Below are positions 17,360 through 26,255 of a stretch of 64,000 bases of DNA, one piece after another. Position 1 is the first letter of the stretch, and each line of letters opens with the position of its first letter. This DNA is from Prevotella sp. MGM1 (GTDB lineage: Bacteria; Bacteroidota; Bacteroidia; Bacteroidales; Bacteroidaceae). Under the pieces are notes generated by a model. The model saw only the letters and a program-made list of their open reading frames with translations. It ran no database searches and was not told the origin of the DNA. A program made the position numbers and the translations under genes. The DNA lies in assembly GCF_002933775.1 (NCBI RefSeq), contig NZ_BEWV01000095.1:29577-93576 (forward strand), written 5' to 3'.

Positions 17360-18553
17360 ATGAGGTTGGTTTTTGTTAATGGTGGTTCTCGCTTTAAGAA
17401 ATCAGAGGATGGCCGTTGGTTTACGGATCCGAATTTCACAAAAGAAGTTTGGCAAAGGTATATGGATTTGTGCGATGAGTTTGTTATAATACTCAGACAA
17501 GAAAGAAGAATATATTCTATTGCAGAGGCGGAGAGTAGGTTTAATCCAGTACTTGTTAATAACAAAATAAAACTTGTCCCAGTAGAGGATATAACTCATC
17601 CAAAATGTAATATTATTAATATTTTTAAAAGAAAAAAAATAACAAAAACAATACGACATGAAGTTGCACATGCAGATAAAATAATCATCCGCTCTGCGAG
17701 TTTTTATACAAATATATGCCAGAAAGCATGTATAGATTATAACAAACCTTATATATTTGAGGTTACAGGATTCATTGTAGAAGTGATGTCTCATCATAGC
17801 CTGATGGGGAGACTTCTTGCAAATTATTTTGAACATATGACAAAGCGTATGGCTGCAAATGCAGAGTGTGCAATTTATGTCACGGATGAGGCTTTACAAA
17901 AACGTTATCCATGTAAAAAAATGTTGGGATGTTCAGATGTAGTTTTGAATGAATCAAACGAGAATATATTAAAGAAACGTTTGGTACATATTGATAATAA
18001 AATAAGGGATTTACAAGCAGGAATAGGTGTTGTTAAATTAGGAACAGCGGCTTTTCTTGATGTAAAATGGAAAGGACAGGAAAATGTGATACGTGCCATT
18101 GCCGAATTAAAGAAAAAAGGTATTACCAATATTCAATATGAAATGATTGGTATCGGGCAAGGTCTTCGCCTTATAAAGCTAAGCAAGAAATTAGGAATAG
18201 AAAATCAAGTAAAAGTTTTAGGTCCCAAACCTCACAATGAGGTGTTTTCTTGGTTAGATAGTATAGACATATATATACAACCGAGTTATCAAGAAGGACT
18301 TTGTAGGGCAATCGTAGAAGCAATAAGTCGTGCTTGTCCTGTTATTGCATCTGACACAGGTGGAAATTATGAATTAATAAATAAAGATTATATTTTTCCA
18401 TGTGGTGATTATATCAAATTGTCATCTTTAATACTTACTATGAAAGAGAATTATATGGAAGAAGCGAAAAGAAATTTTCAACGTGCAGCATATTATAAAA
18501 AAAGCAGATTGGATAGTATAAGATCAAAATTCATGAAGGAATTTATGAAATAG
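17360..18553 (+). CDS. Glycosyltransferase family 4
   Basis: A 397-residue GT-B enzyme. The N terminus MRLVFVNGGSRF is the acceptor-side Rossmann start. The C-terminal domain has GVVKLGTAAFLDVKWKGQENVIRAI (in two parts near residue 219), MIGIGQGL, and YIQPSYQEGLCRAIVEAISRA, which holds the conserved E-x7-E pair near residue 315. It is the last gene of the AT-rich block and is followed by 373 bases without a recognised gene. The sugar specificity is unknown. Confidence 0.87.
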   Translation: MRLVFVNGGSRFKKSEDGRWFTDPNFTKEVWQRYMDLCDEFVIILRQERRIYSIAEAESRFNPVLVNNKIKLVPVEDITHPKCNIINIFKRKKITKTIRHEVAHADKIIIRSASFYTNICQKACIDYNKPYIFEVTGFIVEVMSHHSLMGRLLANYFEHMTKRMAANAECAIYVTDEALQKRYPCKKMLGCSDVVLNESNENILKKRLVHIDNKIRDLQAGIGVVKLGTAAFLDVKWKGQENVIRAIAELKKKGITNIQYEMIGIGQGLRLIKLSKKLGIENQVKVLGPKPHNEVFSWLDSIDIYIQPSYQEGLCRAIVEAISRACPVIASDTGGNYELINKDYIFPCGDYIKLSSLILTMKENYMEEAKRNFQRAAYYKKSRLDSIRSKFMKEFMK

Positions 18554-18926
18554 AATTCGTCTTTAGTTATAAGGATTTCTTATACGTCAATGCGGGAAGC
18601 TATACTTATAGATTGTTATATTGAATAGATTGATGAATACGTTAAAAACAGTAAATTACAATAAGTTGCCACTTTGGCTTGTTTCCTGCATGCTTTATGT
18701 ACTTTACTATTACAGGTTATTTTGATTGGTATTATCAAAAATTGTATTTTTGAGTTTTTGCTATTTTTATGTATAATCTTTGGTAAAGAGAGCGTAATAC
18801 ACTTGCAGTGTAAAATAATTATTGTACTGATAAAACTAACTTATATTTATTTGTAATATTGTTTGGTTGATTACTGATTACATCTCATAAATGCAGTAGA
18901 CTGCAAACTTTTAACCACATAACGAC
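18554..18926. other. Intergenic stretch at a composition boundary
   Basis: 373 AT-rich bases between the low-GC block and the GC-richer pyruvyltransferase. A 60-codon frame at 18674-18856 and an in-frame stretch upstream (LKTVNYNKLPLWLVSCMLYV) are broken by stops and resemble nothing I can name with confidence. It may be a decayed gene end left by recombination. Confidence 0.35.
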
Positions 18927-20099
18927 ATGACAGGAAACAAAAAAGTGGCCATCGTAAGCTGCTATTTTCAGCCCAACTACGGTAGTCAGCTACAGGCTTA
19001 CGCCACACAAAGAATACTTGACAAGCTCGGTATCGCCAATGAAACAATATGTATAGGCGGGCTGCGGAAAGAAATCAACAGGGCTAAATACCGGTATTTC
19101 ATCAGTCGTATATTCCATCTTGATACCATCAGAGACAAGATGGCGACCGTGAGAAAGGTCATTGCCATAAGGCGCTATCCCGACTATGCAAGGAATTCAG
19201 CCATACGCAAGGCTAAATTCGATGAATTTGCCGTCACTATGTTCAGGCTCTCACGGATATACGGGAGTAAAGCCGAACTGGGCCGGTGTGCCGGAGATTA
19301 CAGTACTTTCATTGTAGGTAGCGACCAACTGTGGCTGCCGAGCAACATCGAGGCAGATTACTATACGCTGAACTTTGTGCCGGACAGCATTAAAAAGATT
19401 GCATACGCCACGAGCTTCGGGGTGAGTTCGCTGCCGCACAAACAGGCCGTCAAGGCAACGGCTTTCCTCGGTAGGCTCGACAGCATTGCCGTCAGGGAAA
19501 AGAGCGGGCAGGATATCGTCATGAAACTGACCGGCCGTGATGTCCCGATAGTGTGCGACCCTACACTGCTCTTCACCGCCGCTGAATGGGATGAGACGGC
19601 CGGCGCCTCACCTCATGCCGGCGAGAAATATATCTTCTGCTATTTTCTCGGTAACAATCCTCCACAACGCGAATGGGTGAAGCGTCTCAAAGAGACTACC
19701 GGATGCAGCATAATACAAATGCAACACTGCGATGAATACATAAGCTGCGACGAAGTTTTTGCCGACCATACACCATACGACATCGGTCCTAAAGAGTTTA
19801 TCAGCCTGATACGCGATGCCGAATACGTGTGCACCGACTCGTTTCACTGTACTGTCTTTGCCATCCTCTACAGCAAGCGGTTCTTCACTTTCAGACGCTA
19901 CGGAAAGGACTCTACCGTATCCACCAACTCACGTCTCTACTCGCTGCTGTCGCTTGCCGGACTCGAGAGCCGGATGCTCAAAGGCGATGAAGATACCACG
20001 GCATGCTCGAAGAGCGGCATTGACTACGGTCCGGTTCACAACCGTATCGACTCACTGCGCCAGAAGTCTGTCGAATGGCTTTGCAACTCACTTGCATGA
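18927..20099 (+). CDS. Polysaccharide pyruvyl transferase family protein
   Basis: A 390-residue member of PF04230 (WcaK/AmsJ/CsaB). Such enzymes add a ketal-linked pyruvate to a sugar of an exopolysaccharide, giving it negative charge. Diagnostic motifs are SCYFQPNYGSQLQAYATQRIL near residue 11 (in two parts), IVGSDQLWLPSN near 130, YATSFGVSSLP near 157 and the C-terminal DSFHCTVFAILYSKRF near 307. The GC content is markedly higher than that of the genes before it. An FrhB-like gene follows after 43 bases, a pair often seen in surface-polysaccharide loci. Confidence 0.9.
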   Translation: MTGNKKVAIVSCYFQPNYGSQLQAYATQRILDKLGIANETICIGGLRKEINRAKYRYFISRIFHLDTIRDKMATVRKVIAIRRYPDYARNSAIRKAKFDEFAVTMFRLSRIYGSKAELGRCAGDYSTFIVGSDQLWLPSNIEADYYTLNFVPDSIKKIAYATSFGVSSLPHKQAVKATAFLGRLDSIAVREKSGQDIVMKLTGRDVPIVCDPTLLFTAAEWDETAGASPHAGEKYIFCYFLGNNPPQREWVKRLKETTGCSIIQMQHCDEYISCDEVFADHTPYDIGPKEFISLIRDAEYVCTDSFHCTVFAILYSKRFFTFRRYGKDSTVSTNSRLYSLLSLAGLESRMLKGDEDTTACSKSGIDYGPVHNRIDSLRQKSVEWLCNSLA

Positions 20100-20142
20100 C
20101 GCAGCTTCATATCAATGAAACAGAACGAAACAACAACAACCG

Positions 20143-21360
20143 ATGATACACATTGAAAACAAGCAGGACTGCTGCGGATGCTGGGCCTGCCATAACGCCT
20201 GTCCCAAGCATTGCATCGAGATGAAAGAAGACGAGGAGGGCTTCTGCTACCCGCAGATTGACACACACTCATGTATTGGATGCGGGGTGTGCGATAAAGT
20301 ATGCCCTATCGTCAACGCCACTGGCGAAGACACGCCTCACCATCAGGAGGGCTTTCTCTTCCAGAATTCTGACAGCCTCATTCGGCGTGAGAGCACATCG
20401 GGAGGTGCTTTCACCGCGATAGCCGCGGAAATAATACATCGCGGAGGCATCGTATTCGGTGCCGGATACAGGCCGGGGACATTTATCGTCGAGCACCAGC
20501 CGGCAGAGACCATCGACGACTTGAGGATATTCAGAAACAGCAAATATGTGCAGAGCCGTGTCGGCACGGCATACAGCGACGTGTTGGCTCAGTTGAGAAC
20601 AGGCAGACCGGTCTGCTTCAGCGGCACGCCATGCCAGGTGGAAGGGCTGCGCCACTTTCTCCGCGGTCGGGAATATATGAATTTAATATGTGTGGACTTG
20701 GTATGCCACGGCATACCAAGTCCACACATATTATCTCTCTATATAGAGAGAGCGAAACAGCAAATCGGCGGCCGATTTACCAATATCCTTTTTCGCGACA
20801 AGCACTATGGCTATCATTACAGTAGCATGTCGATATATAACAGTGAAGAGAAGAAGAACTATCACAAAGGCGTAGATTCCGATGCATACTTGAGAGCTTT
20901 CTTTTCTAATCTCAGTGACCGCCCGTCATGCTATTCATGTCGGTTCAAGAAACGCTATCGGCATTCTGACATTACATTGTGGGACTGTTTCTCGCCTGAG
21001 CAATTCACCGACAAGCTCGATGGTAACGGCACAACCCGAATATTGACACATACAGCAAAAGGTACAGAATTTATCAATGAAGTTGTGGCCAAAGCAGGAA
21101 CCGTTGTGAATGTTGAACCGGACAAATTGACACACGGCGTAAGAGAGATGTTCCATTCCGTACCGATGAATCTGCAGCGGAGCGATTTTTTCAGAGACAG
21201 CAATGCCATGGCACCGGCCGTATTCTTCGACAAATGGTTTCCCACGACACTGTCCGTAAGGCTCAATACTGCCGTACGCATCACCTGCCACCGGCTCGGC
21301 ATATACAACGTGGCAAAGCGCATATTCATGCTTTTCTACACACGGCGTGATGAACGCTGA
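20143..21360 (+). CDS. FrhB-like (coenzyme F420 hydrogenase/dehydrogenase beta subunit family) iron-sulfur protein
   Basis: A 405-residue protein. Two ferredoxin-type 4Fe-4S motifs lie at the N terminus (CCGCWACHNACPKHC near residue 12 and CIGCGVCDKVCP near 44). The FrhB N- and C-terminal domains follow, with SGTPCQVEGLRHFL near 163 and LVCHGIPSPHIL near 185. Relatives in polysaccharide loci sit beside pyruvyl transferases, as here, and are thought to catalyse a flavin-dependent redox step on a sugar or its donor. The true reaction is unknown; F420 use is not implied. A perfect 24-bp hairpin lies inside the gene at 20684-20733. Confidence 0.85.
   Translation: MIHIENKQDCCGCWACHNACPKHCIEMKEDEEGFCYPQIDTHSCIGCGVCDKVCPIVNATGEDTPHHQEGFLFQNSDSLIRRESTSGGAFTAIAAEIIHRGGIVFGAGYRPGTFIVEHQPAETIDDLRIFRNSKYVQSRVGTAYSDVLAQLRTGRPVCFSGTPCQVEGLRHFLRGREYMNLICVDLVCHGIPSPHILSLYIERAKQQIGGRFTNILFRDKHYGYHYSSMSIYNSEEKKNYHKGVDSDAYLRAFFSNLSDRPSCYSCRFKKRYRHSDITLWDCFSPEQFTDKLDGNGTTRILTHTAKGTEFINEVVAKAGTVVNVEPDKLTHGVREMFHSVPMNLQRSDFFRDSNAMAPAVFFDKWFPTTLSVRLNTAVRITCHRLGIYNVAKRIFMLFYTRRDER
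20684..20733. repeat. Perfect 24-bp palindrome inside the FrhB-like gene
   Basis: The arms 20684-20707 and 20710-20733 are exact reverse complements with a two-base loop, centred on the codons for LVCHGIPSP. No T run follows. A palindrome this long in coding sequence is not expected by chance. Confidence 0.9.
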
Positions 21361-21432
21361 CGGCTGTATATATTCTCAAATTAAAGATTTAAGCTTTTAG
21401 TATAAACAAAGTAAGAACTTTCTTTTTTGTTT

Positions 21433-21474
21433 ATTTGCAATGAACAATTTTTGATAAAAGTGTTCATTGCAAAT
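21433..21474. repeat. 14-bp inverted repeat upstream of an epimerase gene
   Basis: The arms 21433-21446 and 21461-21474 (TTTGCAATGAACA and its complement at the core) are separated by 14 bases. It lies in the 208-base gap before the epimerase start. Without a following T run it is not a clear terminator. It may be a leader hairpin or a protein-binding site. Confidence 0.5.
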
Positions 21475-21568
21475 TAATACAAGCAACAAAAATGTTAATA
21501 CTTTGAATATAAAAAATGAAAAGATTTGTAATCCTAATTTATTTAGATTCAAATGTAATCAAATTAAT

Positions 21569-22504
21569 ATGACAGATTTACTTTTTATTGGAGGTGGAGG
21601 TTTTATCGGCTCTAACATTATAAGTTTTTTTGATTCAAACAAATTTCGAGTTCATGTTTTAGAACCAGAGTTTGCAAATATCTCACGACTGGATAACCTT
21701 GATGTTATAACCCATAGATGTGCGTTGTCTGATACAGAAAAAATAAAACAAATCATTGAAAATAATGATATTTGTACCATCATACATCTTGTCTCAACAT
21801 TGATACCGGGAAGTACATATGAGGATTATAAAAATGAGTTTAAGAATGTGATATTCCCTTCTATTGAGCTTATGGAGATATGTGCCAACCGAAAAATAAA
21901 GTTCGTTTATTTCTCTTCTGGTGGTACCATATACGGTAATCGCAATGACATGAAGCCATTTAATGAGGATGATGACATGTCGCCGATTTCATATTATGGC
22001 TGGTCAAAACAGATGATGGAAAACAGTATTCTTTTCAAGCATCGTACAGCGGGGCTGAAATATCTTATTGTAAGACCGTCGAATCCATATGGACATGGGC
22101 AAAATATTCATGCTAAGCAGGGGTTAGTGGCTGTGGCTATAGGAAAAATTATAGACAAACTACCAGTAGAGGTATGGGGAGATGGCTCTGCTATACGTGA
22201 TTATATTTACATAGACGATCTTGCGAAAATTTTTTGCATGCTAATTGAAAGGGATATAAGTAATGTCACTTTAAATTTAGGCAGCGGCCGTGGATATTCT
22301 GTGAACGATGTGTTAGCGTTCTTAAAGATAGTATCAGGTATAGACTATAAGATAGAATACAATAATCCTCGTCCTGTAGATGTTTCAAACATGGTGTTGG
22401 ATGTAGAAAACCTGAAAAAATACGTAGATATCGAATTTACGTCGTTTATGGATGGCGTAAAAATTTTCTTTGATGAAGAAAAATCAAAATATGATATTAA
22501 ATAA
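21569..22504 (+). CDS. NAD-dependent epimerase/dehydratase (extended SDR)
   Basis: A 312-residue nucleotide-sugar epimerase or dehydratase from the ATG at 21569. This start is chosen because the Rossmann glycine motif (LLFIGGGGFIGSNI) begins right after it. The longer frame from a TTG at 21467 would run through the upstream inverted repeat. Catalytic residues are SSGGTIYG (Ser) near 119 and YYGWSKQ (Tyr, Lys) near 144. RPSNPYGHGQ and VWGDGSAIRDYIYIDDLAK are typical of the GalE/WbpP-like group. It is AT-rich. It would make one of the donor sugars of the polysaccharide. Confidence 0.87.
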   Translation: MTDLLFIGGGGFIGSNIISFFDSNKFRVHVLEPEFANISRLDNLDVITHRCALSDTEKIKQIIENNDICTIIHLVSTLIPGSTYEDYKNEFKNVIFPSIELMEICANRKIKFVYFSSGGTIYGNRNDMKPFNEDDDMSPISYYGWSKQMMENSILFKHRTAGLKYLIVRPSNPYGHGQNIHAKQGLVAVAIGKIIDKLPVEVWGDGSAIRDYIYIDDLAKIFCMLIERDISNVTLNLGSGRGYSVNDVLAFLKIVSGIDYKIEYNNPRPVDVSNMVLDVENLKKYVDIEFTSFMDGVKIFFDEEKSKYDIK

Positions 22505-22583
22505 TTATAAAGAAGAAAGGAATACAGAGAGAACTCATCAAAATATGATGGTAAAATATATGAATTGTAGGAATGATAGTCGC

Positions 22584-23711
22584 ATGAATTCTCCTATTCG
22601 TTTGGCTATAAGTCTAAACAAATGTGATTCCGGTGGGCAAAAGAGCCTTATTTTTGCATATCTGAGATGTTTTGACCCAAGGCGTGTGAAATTTGATTTG
22701 ATTGTAGATGCAGATTCAAATAGTATTCCACATGATGAAGTGAAAGCTCTTGGGGGAAATTTATTTGTTGTACCGCCATATCAAAATATTTTTGCACATT
22801 TGAAATCTTTGAGAAAAATATTCAATGAAAACAATTATGATGTATTATATGCTATAAATAATACAATGAACCTTTTCCCATTATATGTTGCATATAGGGC
22901 TGGAATAAAAGTTAGAATTAGTGAAAGTCTGACAATGGCATCTCCTCTTGAACGAAAAAAAACATTTATGAAAAACATTTTAAGAAAGTTTTCTCATTGT
23001 TTCTGTAATTATATGATGGCAAATGGTCGTGATTGTGGTATATATCAATTTGGGAAAAAGGCGTTTGAAAAAGGGAAAGTTAGATTGTTCCTTACTCCTG
23101 TGAATGCCCAAAAGGAAGGTTTTGACAAAGAATTACGAGAACGGACGAGAAAGAGGTTTTGTTGGAGCGATAAAGTGGTTTATGGTTTCATAGCTCGTTT
23201 TGAACAACAGAAAAACCCTTTGTTCCTGCTTGATATTTTGTATGAAATAGCGAAAAAACAAAATAATGCACATTTTGTAATTATTGGAGCAGGTTCAATG
23301 GAACAACAAATGCTTGATAAAATAAAGAGATTGGATATAAAGGACAGAATTAGTTGGTTGGGAAGAAGGGAAGACATTAAGCAGTTTTATATGGCCTTTG
23401 ATGCTTTTATTTTACCAAGTTTGTATGAGGGATTACCTGTTGTCGGTATAGAATCGCAAGCAGCTGGATTACCTGTATTTTACTCGGAAAATGTAACAAA
23501 AGAGGCTGGAATTGCAGAATTGGGACATTTTATTAGTCTTAAAAAAACAGCAGACGAATGGGCTGGTATCATAATAAGTGAAACACAGAAGTTGATACCT
23601 TTGCGGCATAGTAGGGAAGATGATATAAGAAAAGCAGGCTTTGATGCCGTTACAGAAGCAGAAAGGTTAATTGAATTCTTCGAACAAGCAGTTTCAGAAC
23701 AAAAACGTTAA
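22584..23711 (+). CDS. Glycosyltransferase family 4
   Basis: 375 residues from the ATG at 22584 (MNSPIRLAISLNK), chosen because the acceptor-domain strand begins there. A longer frame opens at 22470 but overlaps the epimerase and adds low-complexity sequence. Features are the N-terminal DSGGQKSLIFAYLRCF, the nucleotide-sugar domain with VVYGFIARFEQQKNPLFLLD near residue 197, VIIGAGSMEQQML, and LPSLYEGLPVVGIESQAAGLP holding the E-x7-E pair near 282. It is AT-rich like the epimerase before it and ends 5 bases before the GC-richer epimerase that follows. Confidence 0.86.
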   Translation: MNSPIRLAISLNKCDSGGQKSLIFAYLRCFDPRRVKFDLIVDADSNSIPHDEVKALGGNLFVVPPYQNIFAHLKSLRKIFNENNYDVLYAINNTMNLFPLYVAYRAGIKVRISESLTMASPLERKKTFMKNILRKFSHCFCNYMMANGRDCGIYQFGKKAFEKGKVRLFLTPVNAQKEGFDKELRERTRKRFCWSDKVVYGFIARFEQQKNPLFLLDILYEIAKKQNNAHFVIIGAGSMEQQMLDKIKRLDIKDRISWLGRREDIKQFYMAFDAFILPSLYEGLPVVGIESQAAGLPVFYSENVTKEAGIAELGHFISLKKTADEWAGIIISETQKLIPLRHSREDDIRKAGFDAVTEAERLIEFFEQAVSEQKR

Positions 23712-23716
23712 GCAAT

Positions 23717-24730
23717 ATGAACTACATAATCACCGGCGGTACCGGCTTCATCGGTACCCATCTTACGAATTTAATCAAAGAGCGTTATCCTGATGCACAA
23801 GTGTATAATCTCGATATTGTCAGGCCCGGCACTTCCAATCCTGTGATAAAGGACTATAAGCCGGCTCTGTGCGATGGACACGAACTGCAATCCACGTATG
23901 TGGAGCATGACGTTCGCAAGCCGATGGACAACCTCCCTTTCACTCCCACGCCCGAAGATGTGATTTTCAACTTTGCAGCCGTGCATCGCACGCCGGGGCA
24001 TCCAGACCATGATTACTTTGAGACAAACATCCGCGGAGCAGAAAACGTATGTGCCTTTGCTGAGAAGTGGGGAATTAGGAACATCGTGTTTACGTCTTCT
24101 ATCGCCCCATACGGAGCCGCAGAGGAATTGAAGACGGAGGACACCCTGCCCACACCGAACACACCGTATGGCATATCGAAGCTTGTGGCGGAGAAGATAC
24201 ACATGGCCTGGCAGGCTGCTTCTGCCGGCCGACGGCTTACCATCGTCCGTCCCGGGGTGGTGTTCGGTAAGGGAGAGAACGGCAACTTCACCCGTCTGTA
24301 TTGGGGTATCAGGAAGCATACCTTTGCCTATCCGGGCCGCAAAGATACGATAAAGGCCTGCGTGTATGTGAAAGAACTGGTGCGGTTTATGATGTGGAAC
24401 GTAGAGGAGCGCAGGACATCGTGCGAGATATACAACTGTACTTTCGAGCCGGCATACACCATAGAACAGATTGTTGGAGCAATGAAACAGGTCACGGCAC
24501 TTACCCGGGCTGTTCCATATATCCCCAATGCATTGATAATGCCGGCAGCAGCGATGGCAAAATGCGTTGGCAGTCCGATGGGTATCTGTCCCGCACGGGT
24601 TAAGAAATTGCAGATATCCACGAACATCTGTGGCAAGAAGATGGCTGCATCCGGATATAAGTTCAAGTGGACTTTTGAGGCCGCACTGCGGGATTGGTTT
24701 GCAGATAATGACGGCAAATGTCTGGAATGA
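23717..24730 (+). CDS. NAD-dependent epimerase/dehydratase (extended SDR)
   Basis: A 337-residue extended short-chain dehydrogenase/reductase acting on a nucleotide sugar. It begins MNYIITGGTGFIGTHLTNLI, with the full GxxGxxG motif. Catalytic residues are Ser in FTSSIAPYG near residue 122 and Tyr-Lys in TPYGISKLVAEK near 147. RPGVVFGKGENG near 174 is the substrate-side loop. It is much GC-richer than the two genes upstream, marking a recombination boundary at about 23.71 kb. It is followed by a truncated glycosyltransferase remnant. Confidence 0.87.
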   Translation: MNYIITGGTGFIGTHLTNLIKERYPDAQVYNLDIVRPGTSNPVIKDYKPALCDGHELQSTYVEHDVRKPMDNLPFTPTPEDVIFNFAAVHRTPGHPDHDYFETNIRGAENVCAFAEKWGIRNIVFTSSIAPYGAAEELKTEDTLPTPNTPYGISKLVAEKIHMAWQAASAGRRLTIVRPGVVFGKGENGNFTRLYWGIRKHTFAYPGRKDTIKACVYVKELVRFMMWNVEERRTSCEIYNCTFEPAYTIEQIVGAMKQVTALTRAVPYIPNALIMPAAAMAKCVGSPMGICPARVKKLQISTNICGKKMAASGYKFKWTFEAALRDWFADNDGKCLE

Positions 24731-24763
24731 AAAAAGAAAGAACGAAAGAAAAAGACATTGCCG

Positions 24764-25012
24764 TTTGGCAAATGTCATGATATAATCTCTTTTGATGTCG
24801 TTGGCAATGTGGATTGTGTGTGCGATGGTTATAACAGCCGTATACAGTCACTTGATGCGGTCGTCAATGTCATAAGTGATTTGCTTGACAGTCTGGAACA
24901 GATTGAAATATATGGCAAGAACTCACGTAAATTGTATGAAGAGGAATTTGATATAAAGAAACGTATCGGTATGCTTGAAGATATATATTATAATGTGTCC
25001 GGAAGGTATTAA
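24764..25012 (+). pseudogene. C-terminal remnant of a family 4 glycosyltransferase
   Basis: About 80 codons in one frame match the end of GT4 enzymes from such loci: GKCHDIISFDVVGNVDCVCDG, then a DAVVNVISDLLDSLEQ helix, then KLYEEEFDIKKR and the C-terminal helix. The whole N-terminal domain and the catalytic E-x7-E region are absent. The sequence upstream is the end of the epimerase plus an A-rich stretch, so the rest was deleted. It marks a past recombination in the locus. Confidence 0.75.
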
Positions 25013-25029
25013 TTATACTGTATTGATTT

Positions 25030-26130
25030 ATGTATAGCCTCCTCTTTTCTCTTCTCCGTTACTCTTTGTTTGGCCACGTTCCATCTCTATCGCTGTATGA
25101 GAACTGCGATTGGGAACGATTATTGGCTTTTGCCGAGTGCCAGACTGTGCTTGGCTTGGTTGTCGACGGGATTGAGGGGCTTCCTGCGGATGTACGGCCG
25201 GGACGTTCTTTGATGATGTCGGCGATAGGTCGTGTATGCGGCATTGAGCGGTCGAATGGGGTGGCGAAAGACGTGCTCGGCAGTTTGCTGGCAGAGTACA
25301 GAAGTGCCGGAGTCGAGCCGGTGTTGATGAAAGGGCTTGGCGTAGGCGACAGGTATCCGTGTCCCGAGCATCGTGCTTGCGGTGACATTGACCTGTTTTT
25401 TGCCCGTCCGTCCGATGCGGTCAAGGCGGGAACCGTTGCCCAAAGGCTTGCGTCGTCTGTTGATACTTTCTATGCCAAGCATGACGTGTTTTCCTATAAG
25501 GGTGTCACGGTGGAGAACCACTGCCGGCTTTGCGATTTCAGTAATGCCCGGTTTACGGCCATGTTGGACGACATCGTTTCCAGGGAGTTGTCCGGCGACC
25601 TTTCTTCCGTTTGTCCACGGCGCGATATCGACGGTATTACGGTCTGCGAGTTGCCACCAACTCTTTATGCTTTCTTCCTGCTTTGCCACAAGGCCACGCA
25701 TGTCATTGAGGACGGACTCGGACTGCGTCAGGTGTGCGACTGGGCCGTCTTTTTATCAGCCGAGCACGAGCGGATAGACCGCAATAAGTTTGCCAGCTGG
25801 ACATCAGACTTGCGCCTCTGGCCTCTTGCCCACGCTTTCGGCCGTATTTGTGTGGACGATTTGAGACTTCCCGAGTCATGTCTGCCGTTCCGTCTTGTCC
25901 GTGAGACCGGCAATTATGAACTTCTCCGCCGTCAGATATTGTCCGGTGGCAATTTCGGCCGTCTGTTTTACCGTTATAAAGGCCATGTAGGCAAGAAAGA
26001 AGACATGTTGCGCACGATGTGTGTCAAGATGCCACGCTATGCAAGCCTATACCGCCTTTGGCCTGATGAGGCACGCTGGTGCTATTGGGCGATGCTCAAA
26101 CGTGGTGTCAGACGGCTGGCTGGCAGATAG
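25030..26130 (+). CDS. Nucleotidyltransferase-fold protein (NTP_transf_5 family)
   Basis: A 366-residue protein of PF14907. The nucleotidyltransferase signature is LMKGLGVGDRYPCPEHRACG followed by DIDLFFARP near residue 120, where the two Asp would bind metal. These proteins are common at the ends of capsule and exopolysaccharide loci in Bacteroidetes, but their reaction is unknown. It is soluble and GC-rich. It is the last gene of the locus and is followed by a strong terminator at 26219. Confidence 0.82.
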   Translation: MYSLLFSLLRYSLFGHVPSLSLYENCDWERLLAFAECQTVLGLVVDGIEGLPADVRPGRSLMMSAIGRVCGIERSNGVAKDVLGSLLAEYRSAGVEPVLMKGLGVGDRYPCPEHRACGDIDLFFARPSDAVKAGTVAQRLASSVDTFYAKHDVFSYKGVTVENHCRLCDFSNARFTAMLDDIVSRELSGDLSSVCPRRDIDGITVCELPPTLYAFFLLCHKATHVIEDGLGLRQVCDWAVFLSAEHERIDRNKFASWTSDLRLWPLAHAFGRICVDDLRLPESCLPFRLVRETGNYELLRRQILSGGNFGRLFYRYKGHVGKKEDMLRTMCVKMPRYASLYRLWPDEARWCYWAMLKRGVRRLAGR

Positions 26131-26218
26131 TGAGAAGTTGTTTGATAGCTTTGGAAAACCAATGTTTTTGTCAAATAATAAAAATACATTGATATTCTCC
26201 TATTGAATGTCAATTGCG

Positions 26219-26255
26219 AATAACCGGCTGTAGAAAAGCCGGTTATTTTGTTTTT
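26219..26255 (+). terminator. Intrinsic terminator at the end of the capsule locus
   Basis: The arms AATAACCGGCT (26219-26229) and AGCCGGTTATT (26237-26247), with a 7-base loop, are followed by TTGTTTTT. The right arm overlaps the stop codon of the convergent gene on the minus strand, so it may serve both directions. Confidence 0.85.

Noticed and set aside
18674..18856. 60-codon frame in the gap after the second glycosyltransferase
   Set aside because: It is low-complexity and hydrophobic with no resemblance to a family and no start signal; treated as non-coding or decayed.
21433..21474. A second invertible element upstream of the epimerase
   Set aside because: The repeats enclose only 14 bases, far too short to carry a promoter or invert; it is more simply a hairpin.
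23771..24778. Long open frame on the minus strand, 335 codons, opposite the epimerase
   Set aside because: It is antisense to a well-supported SDR gene, has no recognisable domain, and arises from the GC-rich codon pattern of the real gene.
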